Shown: piece after piece, positions 18,703-27,417 of the stretch | Position numbering within the stretch: position 1 is the first letter of the stretch | How the letters are laid out: each line of letters opens with the position of its first letter | From: 66-474 sp050738155 | Lineage (GTDB): Bacteria > Pseudomonadota > Gammaproteobacteria > Xanthomonadales > Rhodanobacteraceae | Reading direction: 5' to 3' | Assembly: GCA_050738155.1 (NCBI GenBank) | Contig: JBOHYW010000001.1 | Coordinates: 1-64,000 of the forward strand | Length of the DNA stretch: 64,000 bases | Program-made: the position numbers and the translations under genes | The notes under the pieces: model-generated | Database searches by the model: none | Told to the model about the DNA's origin: nothing | The model's input: the letters and a program-made list of their open reading frames with translations, nothing else

Positions 18703-19737
18703 TCAAGCGGCTCCTCGGGAACGCGTGTCGGCGGCAGCGGCGATTTCACGACGCACGCGCACGGTCCATTGCTCATGGATGCCGTCATCCACGATGGCCA
18801 GATGGCGGGCGCCATCGATCGACGTGCCTTGTGCCGGTTGCAGTTGCAAATTGACACCGCTGTGTTCGAGGGTCGCACGCAGCGGTTCGAGCAGCAGCGG
18901 TCCCAGGTTCACCAAGCCACCAATGATGACGCCCGCGATCGGGCCGCTGGTGTCGATTGCCTGGGCGGCGGCAATCATCGAGCCGGCCAATGCCGTTGCA
19001 CCCGCTTCGAGCAATTGCAACGCGACTGCATCGCCATTGCGTGCCGCGTCGGCAATCGCCGGCACGAACGACGCCATGGTGCGCGCGGGATTGGGGTCGG
19101 AACCGAGTTTCATCACGAGGTCGTTGAGCGAGCCGAACTGGCGAGCCGCGGCGTCCGTCAGCACGGTCGCAGGGCCGCGACCGTCGCGAGCCCGTGCCGC
19201 TGCCTGCAAGCCGTGACGGCCTAGCCAGGCACCGCTGCCTTCGTCACCGACCCATGGGCCCCAGCCATCGACGCGGCGAAATTGTCGATTGGCACCAATC
19301 GCGATGGTGACCGCGCCGGTTCCGGCGGCCAGCACCACGCCGGGCCTGCCGCCGAGCGCGCCGGCGTGCGAGGTGATCGCATCGCTCATCACCGCAACCG
19401 TGCGGGCCGACAGAGAATCGGCCAGGCGCGCGGCCAACTGGCGCGCCAATGCCGGCACTTCCATCGCGCCGGGTGCGCCCACGCCAATCGAATCGATGCG
19501 GTCGACGGCACGCGCCTGCAACATCGGCTTGACGACGGCGAGGATGGCCGCCTCGGCGACGCCGGGCCCATCCACCGCACCCAATCCGATACTGCCGTCA
19601 CCGCTGGCGGTGGCTGCGGGTTCCGACGCATCGCCACGCCACAGCGCGGCGCGGCAGCCGGTCCGGCCGATGTCTACGGCCAACACGATTGGCACTTTGG
19701 GTGTTCCCTCGATTTTGGAAATAGTGATGGCGCTCAT
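18703..19737 (-). CDS. BadF/BadG-family amino-sugar kinase (GlcNAc/MurNAc kinase, MurK-like)
   Basis: A 344-residue ASKHA-fold kinase of the BadF/BadG family. The N-terminal phosphate-1 motif is LAVDIGRTGCRAALW, the middle has VVLAAGTGAVTIAI and GWGPWVGDEGSGAWLG, and an adenosine-type motif VIIGGLVNLGPLL lies near 270. Characterised relatives phosphorylate GlcNAc, and MurK enzymes phosphorylate both GlcNAc and MurNAc at O-6. Because its stop lies 1 nt before the murQ start, MurNAc is the likely substrate, making MurNAc-6-P for MurQ. This replaces the PTS route of E. coli and explains why a non-phosphorylating symporter lies upstream. Specificity is inferred. Confidence 0.87.
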   Translation of the reverse strand: MSAITISKIEGTPKVPIVLAVDIGRTGCRAALWRGDASEPAATASGDGSIGLGAVDGPGVAEAAILAVVKPMLQARAVDRIDSIGVGAPGAMEVPALARQLAARLADSLSARTVAVMSDAITSHAGALGGRPGVVLAAGTGAVTIAIGANRQFRRVDGWGPWVGDEGSGAWLGRHGLQAAARARDGRGPATVLTDAAARQFGSLNDLVMKLGSDPNPARTMASFVPAIADAARNGDAVALQLLEAGATALAGSMIAAAQAIDTSGPIAGVIIGGLVNLGPLLLEPLRATLEHSGVNLQLQPAQGTSIDGARHLAIVDDGIHEQWTVRVRREIAAAADTRSRGAA

Positions 19738-19758
19738 TGTTGGTGGCGGCGACAGGTT

Positions 19759-21105
19759 CTAGCTTGCAGAAGGCGACGGGGCAGGGGAGCCCGCCTCGCT
19801 GGTTTGCGGGTCGACATCAGCGGGGATCTTGCTGGGGTGCCGATCGTCGTCGGGGACGCTGCGGATCGATGCGCCCAGTTGCGTCAGCTTCCGCTCGATG
19901 TCTTCGTAGCCGCGGTAGATGTGGTAGATGCGGCGAATTTCCGTGGTGCCTTCGGCCACCAGTGCGGCCAGTACCAAACCGGCGGAGGCACGCAAATCGG
20001 TTGCCATCACCGGCGCGGCGGTCAGGTGTTCGCGACCGGTGATGATCACCGTATTGCCTTCCAGTTGCGCCTTGGCACCCATCCGCTGCAGTTCGAGGAT
20101 GTGCATGAAGCGGTTCTCGAACAGGTTCTCGATGATCACGCCCGAGCCTTCGGCCACCGCATCCAGCGCGCAGAACTGCGCCTGCATGTCGGTGGGGAAA
20201 CCGGGGTAAGGCGACGTGTTGATGTCCACCGCCCGCGGGCGCTTGCCGGCCATGTCGAGTTCGATCCAGTCGTCGCCGGATTCGATCCGCGCGCCCGCTT
20301 GTTGCAACTTGGACAACACCGCGCGCAGCAGTTCGGGTTGGGTGTCGCGGATGCGCAGCTTGCCGCGGGTGATGGCGCCGGCCACGAGGTATGTGCCGGT
20401 CTCGATGCGGTCCGGCAGGATGTTGTGCGTGGCGCTATGCAGCTTGTCCACGCCCTCGATCGTGATGACGCTGGAACCCGCGCCTTCGATGCGTGCGCCC
20501 ATGCGCTGCAGGCAGTTCGCCAGGTCGACGACTTCCGGCTCGCGGGCCGCGTTGTCGATGACGGTGCGGCCCTTCGCCAGCGTCGCCGCCATCATCAGGT
20601 TTTCGGTGCCGGTCACTGTCACCTTCTCGAGCGAGATGTCGGCGCCGACCAGGCGGCTTGCGCGTGCCTTGATGTAGCCTTCGTCCACCGAGATCTCTGC
20701 GCCCATTGCCATCAAACCCTGCAGATGCAGGTCGACCGGACGTGCGCCGATCGCGCAGCCGCCCGGCAATGACACGTCGGCCTCACCGAAGCGCGCCAGC
20801 AACGGCCCCAATACCAGGATCGACGCACGCATGGTCTTGACCAGATCGTACGGCGCGAAGCAGGCGTGCACGTCGCCGGCATCGAGATCCATTTCCATGT
20901 TGTGGCCGAGCGTCAGCTTGACGCCCATCTGCGCCAGCAACGTGTTCATCGTCACGATATCCTGCAGATCCGGGATATTGCGAAGATGCAATGGTTCGGC
21001 CGTCAACAGCGAAGCCGCGAGGATCGGCAGCGCGGCGTTCTTGGCGCCGGAAGCCCGGACTTCACCGTGAAGCTGCGCCCCGCCATCAATGAGGAATTTG
21101 TCCAT
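19759..21105 (-). CDS. murA: UDP-N-acetylglucosamine 1-carboxyvinyltransferase
   Basis: The start MDKFLIDGG at 21105 matches MurA proteins; an ATG five codons upstream is possible and the frame is open further. The length of 448 residues includes a non-conserved Ser/Pro-rich tail (about 420-448). Conserved features: Lys22-Asn23 in SGAKNAALPIL, the active-site loop SLPGGCAIGARPVDLH with Cys117 (the fosfomycin-reactive Cys), DRIETGT, and MATDLRASA. The enzyme adds enolpyruvate to UDP-GlcNAc, the first committed step of peptidoglycan synthesis. Its place 21 bp ahead of the kinase and murQ is unusual: in most gammaproteobacteria murA sits elsewhere, often with a BolA-family gene. Whether this is the only murA cannot be told from the window. 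Confidence 0.95.
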   Translation of the reverse strand: MDKFLIDGGAQLHGEVRASGAKNAALPILAASLLTAEPLHLRNIPDLQDIVTMNTLLAQMGVKLTLGHNMEMDLDAGDVHACFAPYDLVKTMRASILVLGPLLARFGEADVSLPGGCAIGARPVDLHLQGLMAMGAEISVDEGYIKARASRLVGADISLEKVTVTGTENLMMAATLAKGRTVIDNAAREPEVVDLANCLQRMGARIEGAGSSVITIEGVDKLHSATHNILPDRIETGTYLVAGAITRGKLRIRDTQPELLRAVLSKLQQAGARIESGDDWIELDMAGKRPRAVDINTSPYPGFPTDMQAQFCALDAVAEGSGVIIENLFENRFMHILELQRMGAKAQLEGNTVIITGREHLTAAPVMATDLRASAGLVLAALVAEGTTEIRRIYHIYRGYEDIERKLTQLGASIRSVPDDDRHPSKIPADVDPQTSEAGSPAPSPSAS

Positions 21106-21390
21106 CTGGGTCTCTTTCATCAATCGCGATCGAACGACCCGGGCACGTTGCCGCTGAAAATTTCGACATTCGGCGGCCGGAGCCCAGTGCAAAGACGTGC
21201 CAGCTTTTTCCGATCGCTGCGAACGATTGAAAAACAAAAACCGGAGATCGCGTACACGGTTTTCGTGGCAGGAAAAGTCATGGATTGACTTTCCGCGCAT
21301 GCTAACGGAGAAACTCCGGAATTGCCCAGCGTTCCACGATGGCGGAGACTCGAGCGAATGGCGGGGGTTCATCTTCTCGACGCCTCGGCA

Positions 21391-22926
21391 TCAACGTGGT
21401 TCAACCGCTCGCGGGCGTCCGTCCGCAACCGGTTCTTGTTGCGGATGCGTCAACGACAGGCCCCCACCGACCAACAAGGTGATCGCGACACCGATCGGCA
21501 CGAACCACGTAAATGCCAGTGAATGGCCATGGATTTTCACCGTGAGCACCACCACCGCCATGACGACCACGGTGGCGATGAAGGCGATCGCGCCGTCGCG
21601 CTGATTGGCACGTTTGATCAACAATCCGAGCAGGAAGGCGCCCAGCAGCGCGCCGTAGGTGTAGCCGGTGATGCTCAAACCGAGCACCACGACCGGGCTG
21701 TGGGTATTGGTGAACATCGAGGCGAACCCGACCAGCGCGCCGGCCCAGCAGAGCGTCGAGATGCGCGAGATCCGCAGCATGGTCTTGTCGCTGTATTCGC
21801 GGTGGGCGAACAGGCGGATGAGGTCGGTGAGGGTGGAATTGGACATCGAGTTCATCGCCGACGACAGTGAACCCATCGTGGCGCCGAGGATGCCGGCGAC
21901 CATCAGCCCCGAAATACCCGGCGGCAGCCCGTGAATGATGAACTCGGGAAACAGGTCATCGGGGCTGGAGAGGCCAAGTTGCGCCGGCGTATGGCCACCG
22001 AACTTGATCCACAACAGCGTGCCGACCGCCGAGAACAGCGCAAATTGCGCCATCACGAAGACCGCACTGCCGATCATCGCCTTGCGGCCATCGCGGAGGT
22101 TTTTGCAGCCCAGGATGCGCTGCACCATGAGTTGATCGGCACCGTGCGAAGCCATCGTAAACACGGCGCCGCCAAAGATCGCGGCCACGAATGCGAACGG
22201 GCTGGTCAGGATCGGCGCATGGAAATTGAAGACCTGGAACTTGCCGGCAGTGAACGCATGTCCCAGATCGGCGAGCGAGGTACCGTGCAGCAGGATGCCA
22301 ATGCTGAGGATGGCGCCGCCGATGTACAGCATCATCTGGATCGTGTCGGTCCAGACCACGGCGCGAATGCCGCCGATGTAGGTGTAGGCGACGGTGACGC
22401 CGGCCAGCACCACGATGATTTCAAGATAGTTTGCGTGCACGCCGATGGCGACGAGCAGCACCGCGATAGGGATCGCCCCAGCGAACAAGCGCACGCCTTC
22501 GGCCAGCAGGCGGGTGAACAGGAACGTCACCGACGCCAATCCCTGTACTTTGGGGCCGAAACGCAATCCCAGGTATTGATAGGCACTGACCAGGTCGCCG
22601 CGCATGTACAGCGGCAACAGGAAGATCGCGACGAGGGTGCGCCCGATCAGGTAGCCGCATGCCAACTCCACGAAACCGTACGCGCCCATGTAGGCCACGC
22701 CGGGGACGCTGATCACCGTCAGTGTGGAGGTTTCCGTAGCGACGATCGAGAAACACACCGCCCACCACGACAGGCTGCGTTCGCCGACGAAGTAATCGGT
22801 CGAGGAACGCTGCTTGCCGCTGAGGCGCAGCCCGATCGCCGCGATGACGATCAGGTAGACGACGATGATGGCAAGGTCGAGCACCGGGTCAGCAAGCCTG
22901 TCGCACGGTGAACGCGGCAGCTTCAC
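21391..22926 (-). CDS. Sodium:solute symporter (SSS family), putative MurNAc/amino-sugar importer
   Basis: About 511 residues with roughly 13 predicted membrane helices, beginning LDLAIIVVYLIVIAAIG. Family signatures include SSTDYFVGERSLSWW, ATETSTLTVISVPG and the helix GATMGSLSSAMNSMSN. The ORF starts at a GTG (22926) without a clear ribosome site; a GTG at 22881 is an alternative. It is the first gene downstream of promoter module D (23103-23169) and precedes murA, the kinase and murQ on the same strand, although 285 bp separate it from murA. This suggests uptake of MurNAc or GlcNAc as the free sugar. SSS proteins carry very different solutes, so the substrate is contextual inference. Confidence 0.85.
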   Translation of the reverse strand: MKLPRSPCDRLADPVLDLAIIVVYLIVIAAIGLRLSGKQRSSTDYFVGERSLSWWAVCFSIVATETSTLTVISVPGVAYMGAYGFVELACGYLIGRTLVAIFLLPLYMRGDLVSAYQYLGLRFGPKVQGLASVTFLFTRLLAEGVRLFAGAIPIAVLLVAIGVHANYLEIIVVLAGVTVAYTYIGGIRAVVWTDTIQMMLYIGGAILSIGILLHGTSLADLGHAFTAGKFQVFNFHAPILTSPFAFVAAIFGGAVFTMASHGADQLMVQRILGCKNLRDGRKAMIGSAVFVMAQFALFSAVGTLLWIKFGGHTPAQLGLSSPDDLFPEFIIHGLPPGISGLMVAGILGATMGSLSSAMNSMSNSTLTDLIRLFAHREYSDKTMLRISRISTLCWAGALVGFASMFTNTHSPVVVLGLSITGYTYGALLGAFLLGLLIKRANQRDGAIAFIATVVVMAVVVLTVKIHGHSLAFTWFVPIGVAITLLVGGGLSLTHPQQEPVADGRPRAVEPR

Positions 22927-23102
22927 GACGCGTCATGCGGGGTTTGCGTGCTATATGGCGCAGCATATGCTACCTCGTGCCCGATTGTCCTGATCCGAGG
23001 GTCGTCATTCAGTGGATGCAACGATACCCAATCCAGCGACAAGCCTGTCGTTGCCAGGTGTCAGTGAGTGACCGCAATGCCCCAACCCGGGTGCGGCTCC
23101 CA

Positions 23103-23169
23103 ATCGTACCCAGCCGCTGCTGTGAATCACCAATGAAAAACTTGCAGGTTTGCATAGCTCGAAGCTATG
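23103..23169 (-). promoter_or_regulatory. Regulon promoter module D (symporter-murA-kinase-murQ)
   Basis: On the minus strand: CATAGCTTCGAGCTATG (23153-23169), whose 7-bp arms are a perfect dyad, 14 nt, TTTCATTGG (23130-23138), 21 nt, TACGAT (23103-23108). Its -10 region TACGATTGG matches module E. The start is expected near 23096, leaving a leader of about 170 nt. Confidence 0.83.
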
Positions 23170-23307
23170 GACTTGTCGCGAACGTGCATTCGCAAGGCGA
23201 CATCGACCGAATTTTCGCGGCGTGTGCATGTCTTTACGCTTGTCGAGCGCGCTATGCTTGCTGATGGCGTTGCAGTGAAAGCAGGAAGTGGCAGATTCCC
23301 CAAAAGT

Positions 23308-23504
23308 CGTCATTCCGGGGCCATCGCTGGCTTTATCGGCGATGGAACCCGGAATCCGACTTTTGCCTCTGGTGCATAAGAAGCAGATTGACTCGCGCCA
23401 TCCCTGGCGCTCGCCCTGCGGGCCGCCTGCGGCGTTCGCGTTTGCAATCCTGCAAACGCAGTCGGATTCTGTCCGCAAAAAACGCGGACAGCCCCGGAAT
23501 GACG
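23308..23504. repeat. CGTCATTCCGG...CCGGAATGACG intergenic repeat
   Basis: CGTCATTCCGGGG at 23308 is matched by CCCCGGAATGACG ending at 23504, with several nested hairpins (TTTGCAATCCTGCAAA; GTCCGC-N8-GCGGAC). With module D it accounts for most of the 650-bp gap between the symporter and the aminotransferase. The remainder shows no clear gene; a weak promoter-like pair (TCTTTA, TATGCT) lies near 23230-23260. Confidence 0.65.
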
Positions 23505-23579
23505 TGAGGGTTTTTATCGGAGTTCAGTGCCAATCAAGAGCAGGCACGCCCGCAACCGATTTGTGTGAGGAGAAAAAAA

Positions 23580-24767
23580 GTGGCAATCAACAACGACGCA
23601 GCGCCGCTGCATCCGCCAGTCCGGTTGCTGCTCGGTCCGGGACCCAGCGAGCTCGATCCCGAGGTGTTGCGGGCGATGACGCTGCCGCCGCTGGGTTATG
23701 TCGATCCGGCGATGCTGCAGATATTCGACGAACTCAAGCCGCTGCTGCGCGAAGCCTTCCAGACCACCAACGAATTTGTCATCGCGCTGTCCGGTACCGG
23801 TACCTCCGGCATGCAGGCGGCGTTGTGCAACACGATCGAGGCTGGCGACCCGGTGGTGATCGGCACCATGGGTTACTTCGGGGAACGCCTGGCGATGATG
23901 GCCGAGCGGCTCGGTGCCAAGGTGACACGGGTCGAAGCCGAATGGGGTACGCCGCTCGACGCCGATCGCATGCGCGATACGATCCAGAAGGTGCGCCCGC
24001 GCGTGGTTGGCGTGGTGCACGGCGAGACCTCGACCGGTGTGGTGCAGAACGACATTGCCGACATCGCCGCTGCCGCGCATGAGGTCGACGCGCTGGTGAT
24101 CGCGGATACGGTTGCCTCGCTCGGTGGTCATCCCATCAACGTCGATGCCGCCGGTATCGACGTCTGTTACAGCGGCAGCCAGAAGGCGCTGGGTGCGCCG
24201 TCGGGGATGGCACCGCTGACGTTGAACGCAGGCGCGATGGAGCGCGTGCGCAACCGCAAGACACCAGTGTCGAGTTTTTATTTCGATGTGCCGGCACTGG
24301 AAAAGTATTGGTATCAGGGTCAATACCACCACACAATTTCGGCGCCACTGATATACGCCTTGCGCGCTGCCCTGCTGAGCCTGCACGGGGAAGGCTGCGA
24401 GACTCGCTGGACGCGTCATCGGCGCAACTTGGGCGCGTTTCGTGCAGGCATCGAGGCGATGGGCCTGAAGATTCTGGCGGCCCCCGAACATTGCCTGCAC
24501 ACCGTTGCGGGCGTGCTGCTGCCCGACGGTATCGATGCCGGCAACGTGCAGAAGAGTTTGCTGAATGACGTTGGCATCGAGGTTGCGACCGGACTGGGGC
24601 CGTTCAAACCGCGCATGTTGCGCGTCGGCCTGATGGCGTATGGCTCGCAACCACACTTTGTGCTGCGTTTGCTGGCTGCGCTCGAGGACGTGCTGCGCAC
24701 GCAAGGACATGCGGTCGAAGCCGGCGCCGGATTGGCGGCGGCGCAGCGTTATTGGCAATCGCCTTGA
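23580..24767 (+). CDS. Class V aminotransferase, alanine-glyoxylate / serine-glyoxylate type
   Basis: The start GTG at 23580 follows AGGAG with a 7-nt A-rich gap, giving 395 residues. Features: the N-terminal LLLGPGPSELDPEVL and GTGTSGMQAALCN, the PLP-Asp in VIADTVASLGGHP, and the Schiff-base Lys in YSGSQKALGAPSG at about residue 205. The family transfers amino groups between Ala or Ser and glyoxylate or pyruvate. Immediately downstream is glcDEF, whose glycolate oxidase activity makes glyoxylate, so conversion of glyoxylate to glycine with alanine (abundant in peptidoglycan stems) as donor is a consistent idea. No regulon operator is seen upstream. Confidence 0.87.
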   Translation: MAINNDAAPLHPPVRLLLGPGPSELDPEVLRAMTLPPLGYVDPAMLQIFDELKPLLREAFQTTNEFVIALSGTGTSGMQAALCNTIEAGDPVVIGTMGYFGERLAMMAERLGAKVTRVEAEWGTPLDADRMRDTIQKVRPRVVGVVHGETSTGVVQNDIADIAAAAHEVDALVIADTVASLGGHPINVDAAGIDVCYSGSQKALGAPSGMAPLTLNAGAMERVRNRKTPVSSFYFDVPALEKYWYQGQYHHTISAPLIYALRAALLSLHGEGCETRWTRHRRNLGAFRAGIEAMGLKILAAPEHCLHTVAGVLLPDGIDAGNVQKSLLNDVGIEVATGLGPFKPRMLRVGLMAYGSQPHFVLRLLAALEDVLRTQGHAVEAGAGLAAAQRYWQSP

Positions 24768-24856
24768 TTTTCCGTTCGTGCTGAGCTTGTCGAAGTACAA
24801 ACGGAATTGACGGAACCTTCAATTTTCATCGAAGACAAGGGCGGCAACAACGTCGA

Positions 24857-26335
24857 ATGACGACCCCCGGCGATCCATCCATCGACAAGCGTGAACTCGT
24901 CGCCATGCTGCGCCGGATCCTGCCGGACGATGCGATCCTGCACGCGACGGAAGACCTGCGTCCGTACGAGTGCGATGGTTTGTCCGCGTATCGGCAGACG
25001 CCAATGGTCGCCGTATTGCCGCGCACCATCGAACAAGTGCAAGCCGTCATGCGCGTGTGCCACGAACGCGGAATACCGGTGGTCGCGCGCGGTGCCGGTA
25101 CAGGTTTGTCCGGTGGCGCACTGCCGTTGGGCGACGGACTGCTGCTGAGCCTCGCGCGCTTCATGTCGATCCTCGACATCGATCCGGTCAATCGCACCAT
25201 GCGCGTGCAGCCCGGCGTGCGCAATCTCGCCATCTCCGAAGCTGCGGCACCCCATGGGTTGTATTACGCGCCGGATCCGTCATCGCAGATTGCCTGCACC
25301 ATCGGTGGCAACGTCGCCGAGAACGCCGGTGGCGTGCATTGCCTCAAATACGGCTTGACCGTCCACAACATCCTGAAGGTGAAAATGGTGACGGTGGATG
25401 GCGAACTGCTGACCCTCGGCGCGGATGCACTCGATGCCCCGGGCTTCGATCTGCTGGCACTGGCGACCGGCTCGGAAGGGATGTTGGGGGTGATCGTCGA
25501 AGTGACCGTCAAGCTGATTCCGAAACCGGACACCGCGCGCGTCGTGCTGGCGGCGTTCGCCGATGTGGAACAGGGCGGCGCGGCGGTCGGCGCAGTAATC
25601 GCCGCCGGTATCGTGCCGGCCGGACTGGAAATGATGGACAACCCGGCGATTCGCGCGGCCGAGGCTTTCGTCCACAGCGGTTACCCCGTCGACGCCGCGG
25701 CGATCTTGCTGTGCGAGCTCGACGGTACTGCCGAGACGGTCGCCGACGACATCGATCGCGTGACCGCCATCATGGCACGGTGCGGTGCAAGTGCGACGCG
25801 GGTATCGCGCGACGAAACCGAACGCGCGAAATTCTGGGCCGGCCGCAAGATGGCGTTTCCGGCGATGGGCCGGATCTCGCCCGATTACTACTGCACCGAC
25901 GGCACGATTCCGCGCAAGCATTTGTCGCATGTGCTGCGGCGCATCCAGGAACTCGGACGCGAGCACGACCTCGCCGTCGCCAACGTGTTTCATGCCGGCG
26001 ACGGCAACCTGCACCCGATGGTGCTGTATGACGCCAGTCGACCGGGTGAACTGGAGCGGGTTGAAAAACTTGGTGGCGCCATCCTCAAGCTTTGCATCGA
26101 GGTCGGCGGTACCGTCACCGGCGAGCACGGCGTCGGCGTCGAAAAGATCAACCAGATGTGCGACCAATTTTCTTCGGCCGAGTTGTCGCAGTTCCACGCC
26201 ATCAAGGCGGCGTTCGATCCCAAAAGCTTGCTCAACCCGGGCAAGGCGGTGCCGTTGCTGAAGCGTTGCGCCGAATACGGTGGCCTGCACGTACATGGCG
26301 GGGCACTGCCGTTTCCCGAGTTGGAGCGGTTTTGA
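24857..26335 (+). CDS. glcD: Glycolate/D-lactate oxidase FAD subunit GlcD
   Basis: A 492-residue FAD-linked oxidase. The N-terminal FAD-binding type 4 domain (about 50-190) shows RGAGTGLSGGALP and TIGGNVAENAGGVHCLKYG; the C-terminal oxidase domain (about 225-470) ends with NVFHAGDGNLHPMVLYD and VTGEHGVGVEKI. GlcD is the catalytic subunit of membrane-associated GlcDEF, which oxidises glycolate and also D-lactate. MurQ, encoded 6 kb away, releases D-lactate, so D-lactate to pyruvate is an attractive role here. The neighbouring aminotransferase instead suggests the glycolate-glyoxylate route; both may apply. The stop overlaps the glcE start. Confidence 0.93.
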   Translation: MTTPGDPSIDKRELVAMLRRILPDDAILHATEDLRPYECDGLSAYRQTPMVAVLPRTIEQVQAVMRVCHERGIPVVARGAGTGLSGGALPLGDGLLLSLARFMSILDIDPVNRTMRVQPGVRNLAISEAAAPHGLYYAPDPSSQIACTIGGNVAENAGGVHCLKYGLTVHNILKVKMVTVDGELLTLGADALDAPGFDLLALATGSEGMLGVIVEVTVKLIPKPDTARVVLAAFADVEQGGAAVGAVIAAGIVPAGLEMMDNPAIRAAEAFVHSGYPVDAAAILLCELDGTAETVADDIDRVTAIMARCGASATRVSRDETERAKFWAGRKMAFPAMGRISPDYYCTDGTIPRKHLSHVLRRIQELGREHDLAVANVFHAGDGNLHPMVLYDASRPGELERVEKLGGAILKLCIEVGGTVTGEHGVGVEKINQMCDQFSSAELSQFHAIKAAFDPKSLLNPGKAVPLLKRCAEYGGLHVHGGALPFPELERF

Positions 26336-27396
26336 ACACGTCGCGCGATGCAAGCGTCGATATCCGGGCGCGCGTAAAAGACGCAGCCGAACGGCTCGCC
26401 GCAGTCACGATTGTCGGTGGCGGCAGCAAGCATTTTCTTGGACGTGACGCGCAGGGCGAACTGCTGGCGGTTGGCGATCACCGCGGTGTGGTCAATTACT
26501 ACCCGGAAGAATTGGTATTGACCGCGCGCGCCGGTACACCACTCGCGGAACTCGAAGCGTTGCTGGCCGAACACGACCAGATGTTCGCTTTCGAACCGCC
26601 ACACTTCGGTGCCGCGGCCACGCTCGGCGGCACCATCGCAGCGAATCTCTCGGGTCCGCGCCGCGCCTACTCGGGCGCCGCACGTGACTTCGTGCTCGGC
26701 ACCCGTATCGTCAGCGGCCGTGGCGAGATCCTGCGTTTCGGCGGCGAGGTCATGAAGAACGTCGCTGGTTACGACCTGTCGCGTCTCATGGCGGGCAGCA
26801 TGGGCACGCTTGGCGTGATCCTCGATGTCAGCCTGAAGGTGCTGCCGCGGCCGCGCGAGACGATCACGTTGGTGCAGGCATCGACTCCGCGTACGGCCAT
26901 CGAAAGCCTGTGCCGGTGGGCGTCCCAACCATTGCCGGTTTCGGCGTCGTGCGTCGAAGACAATCGTCTGTACGTTCGGCTGTCGGGTACGTCGAGTGCG
27001 TTGGCCAAGGCACGCGCGATCATCGGTGGCGAAGTGCTGGAAGACGCGGAAGCATTCTGGCTGGATGTCCGCGAACAGCGGCGCCCATTCTTTGCTGGCG
27101 ACGCGCCGTTGTGGCGCATTTCCGTACCGCCAGCTACGGAACTGCAACCGCCGGGTGAACAGATGATCGAGTGGGGCGGGGCGTTGCGCTGGTTCAAGAG
27201 CGATGCGCCCGCGGCAGCGGTTCGCACGGCTGCGGCAGTGTCTGGCGGTCACGCGATGCTGTTCCGCAGTGGAGTCCGTTCGGATACGCCGTATCACCCA
27301 TTGCCCGAACCACTGATGCAGTTGCACAAGCGCATCAAGGCCGCGTTGGACCCGCACGGAATTTTCAATCGCGGCCGCATGTATGCAGGGCTTTGA
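26332..27396 (+). CDS. glcE: Glycolate/D-lactate oxidase FAD-binding subunit GlcE
   Basis: I start the gene at the TTG at 26332, which overlaps the glcD stop as TTGA and has TTGGAGCGG just upstream; the open frame runs much further into glcD but lacks homology there. The product is 354 residues. The FAD-binding domain shows GGGSKHFLGRD, GGTIAANLSGPRRAYSG and RFGGEVMKNVAGYDL. The C-terminus ends in the RIKAALDPHGIFNRGR motif typical of GlcE. It has no oxidase C domain, as expected for this subunit. Confidence 0.92.
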   Translation: MNTSRDASVDIRARVKDAAERLAAVTIVGGGSKHFLGRDAQGELLAVGDHRGVVNYYPEELVLTARAGTPLAELEALLAEHDQMFAFEPPHFGAAATLGGTIAANLSGPRRAYSGAARDFVLGTRIVSGRGEILRFGGEVMKNVAGYDLSRLMAGSMGTLGVILDVSLKVLPRPRETITLVQASTPRTAIESLCRWASQPLPVSASCVEDNRLYVRLSGTSSALAKARAIIGGEVLEDAEAFWLDVREQRRPFFAGDAPLWRISVPPATELQPPGEQMIEWGGALRWFKSDAPAAAVRTAAAVSGGHAMLFRSGVRSDTPYHPLPEPLMQLHKRIKAALDPHGIFNRGRMYAGL

Positions 27397-27417
27397 ATCG
27401 TGAATCCGGATTCTTGA

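Noticed and set aside
23170..23580. A further regulon site ahead of the aminotransferase-glcDEF genes
   Set aside because: No second dyad or TTTCATTGG was found on the plus strand; the single module at 23103-23169 points the other way.
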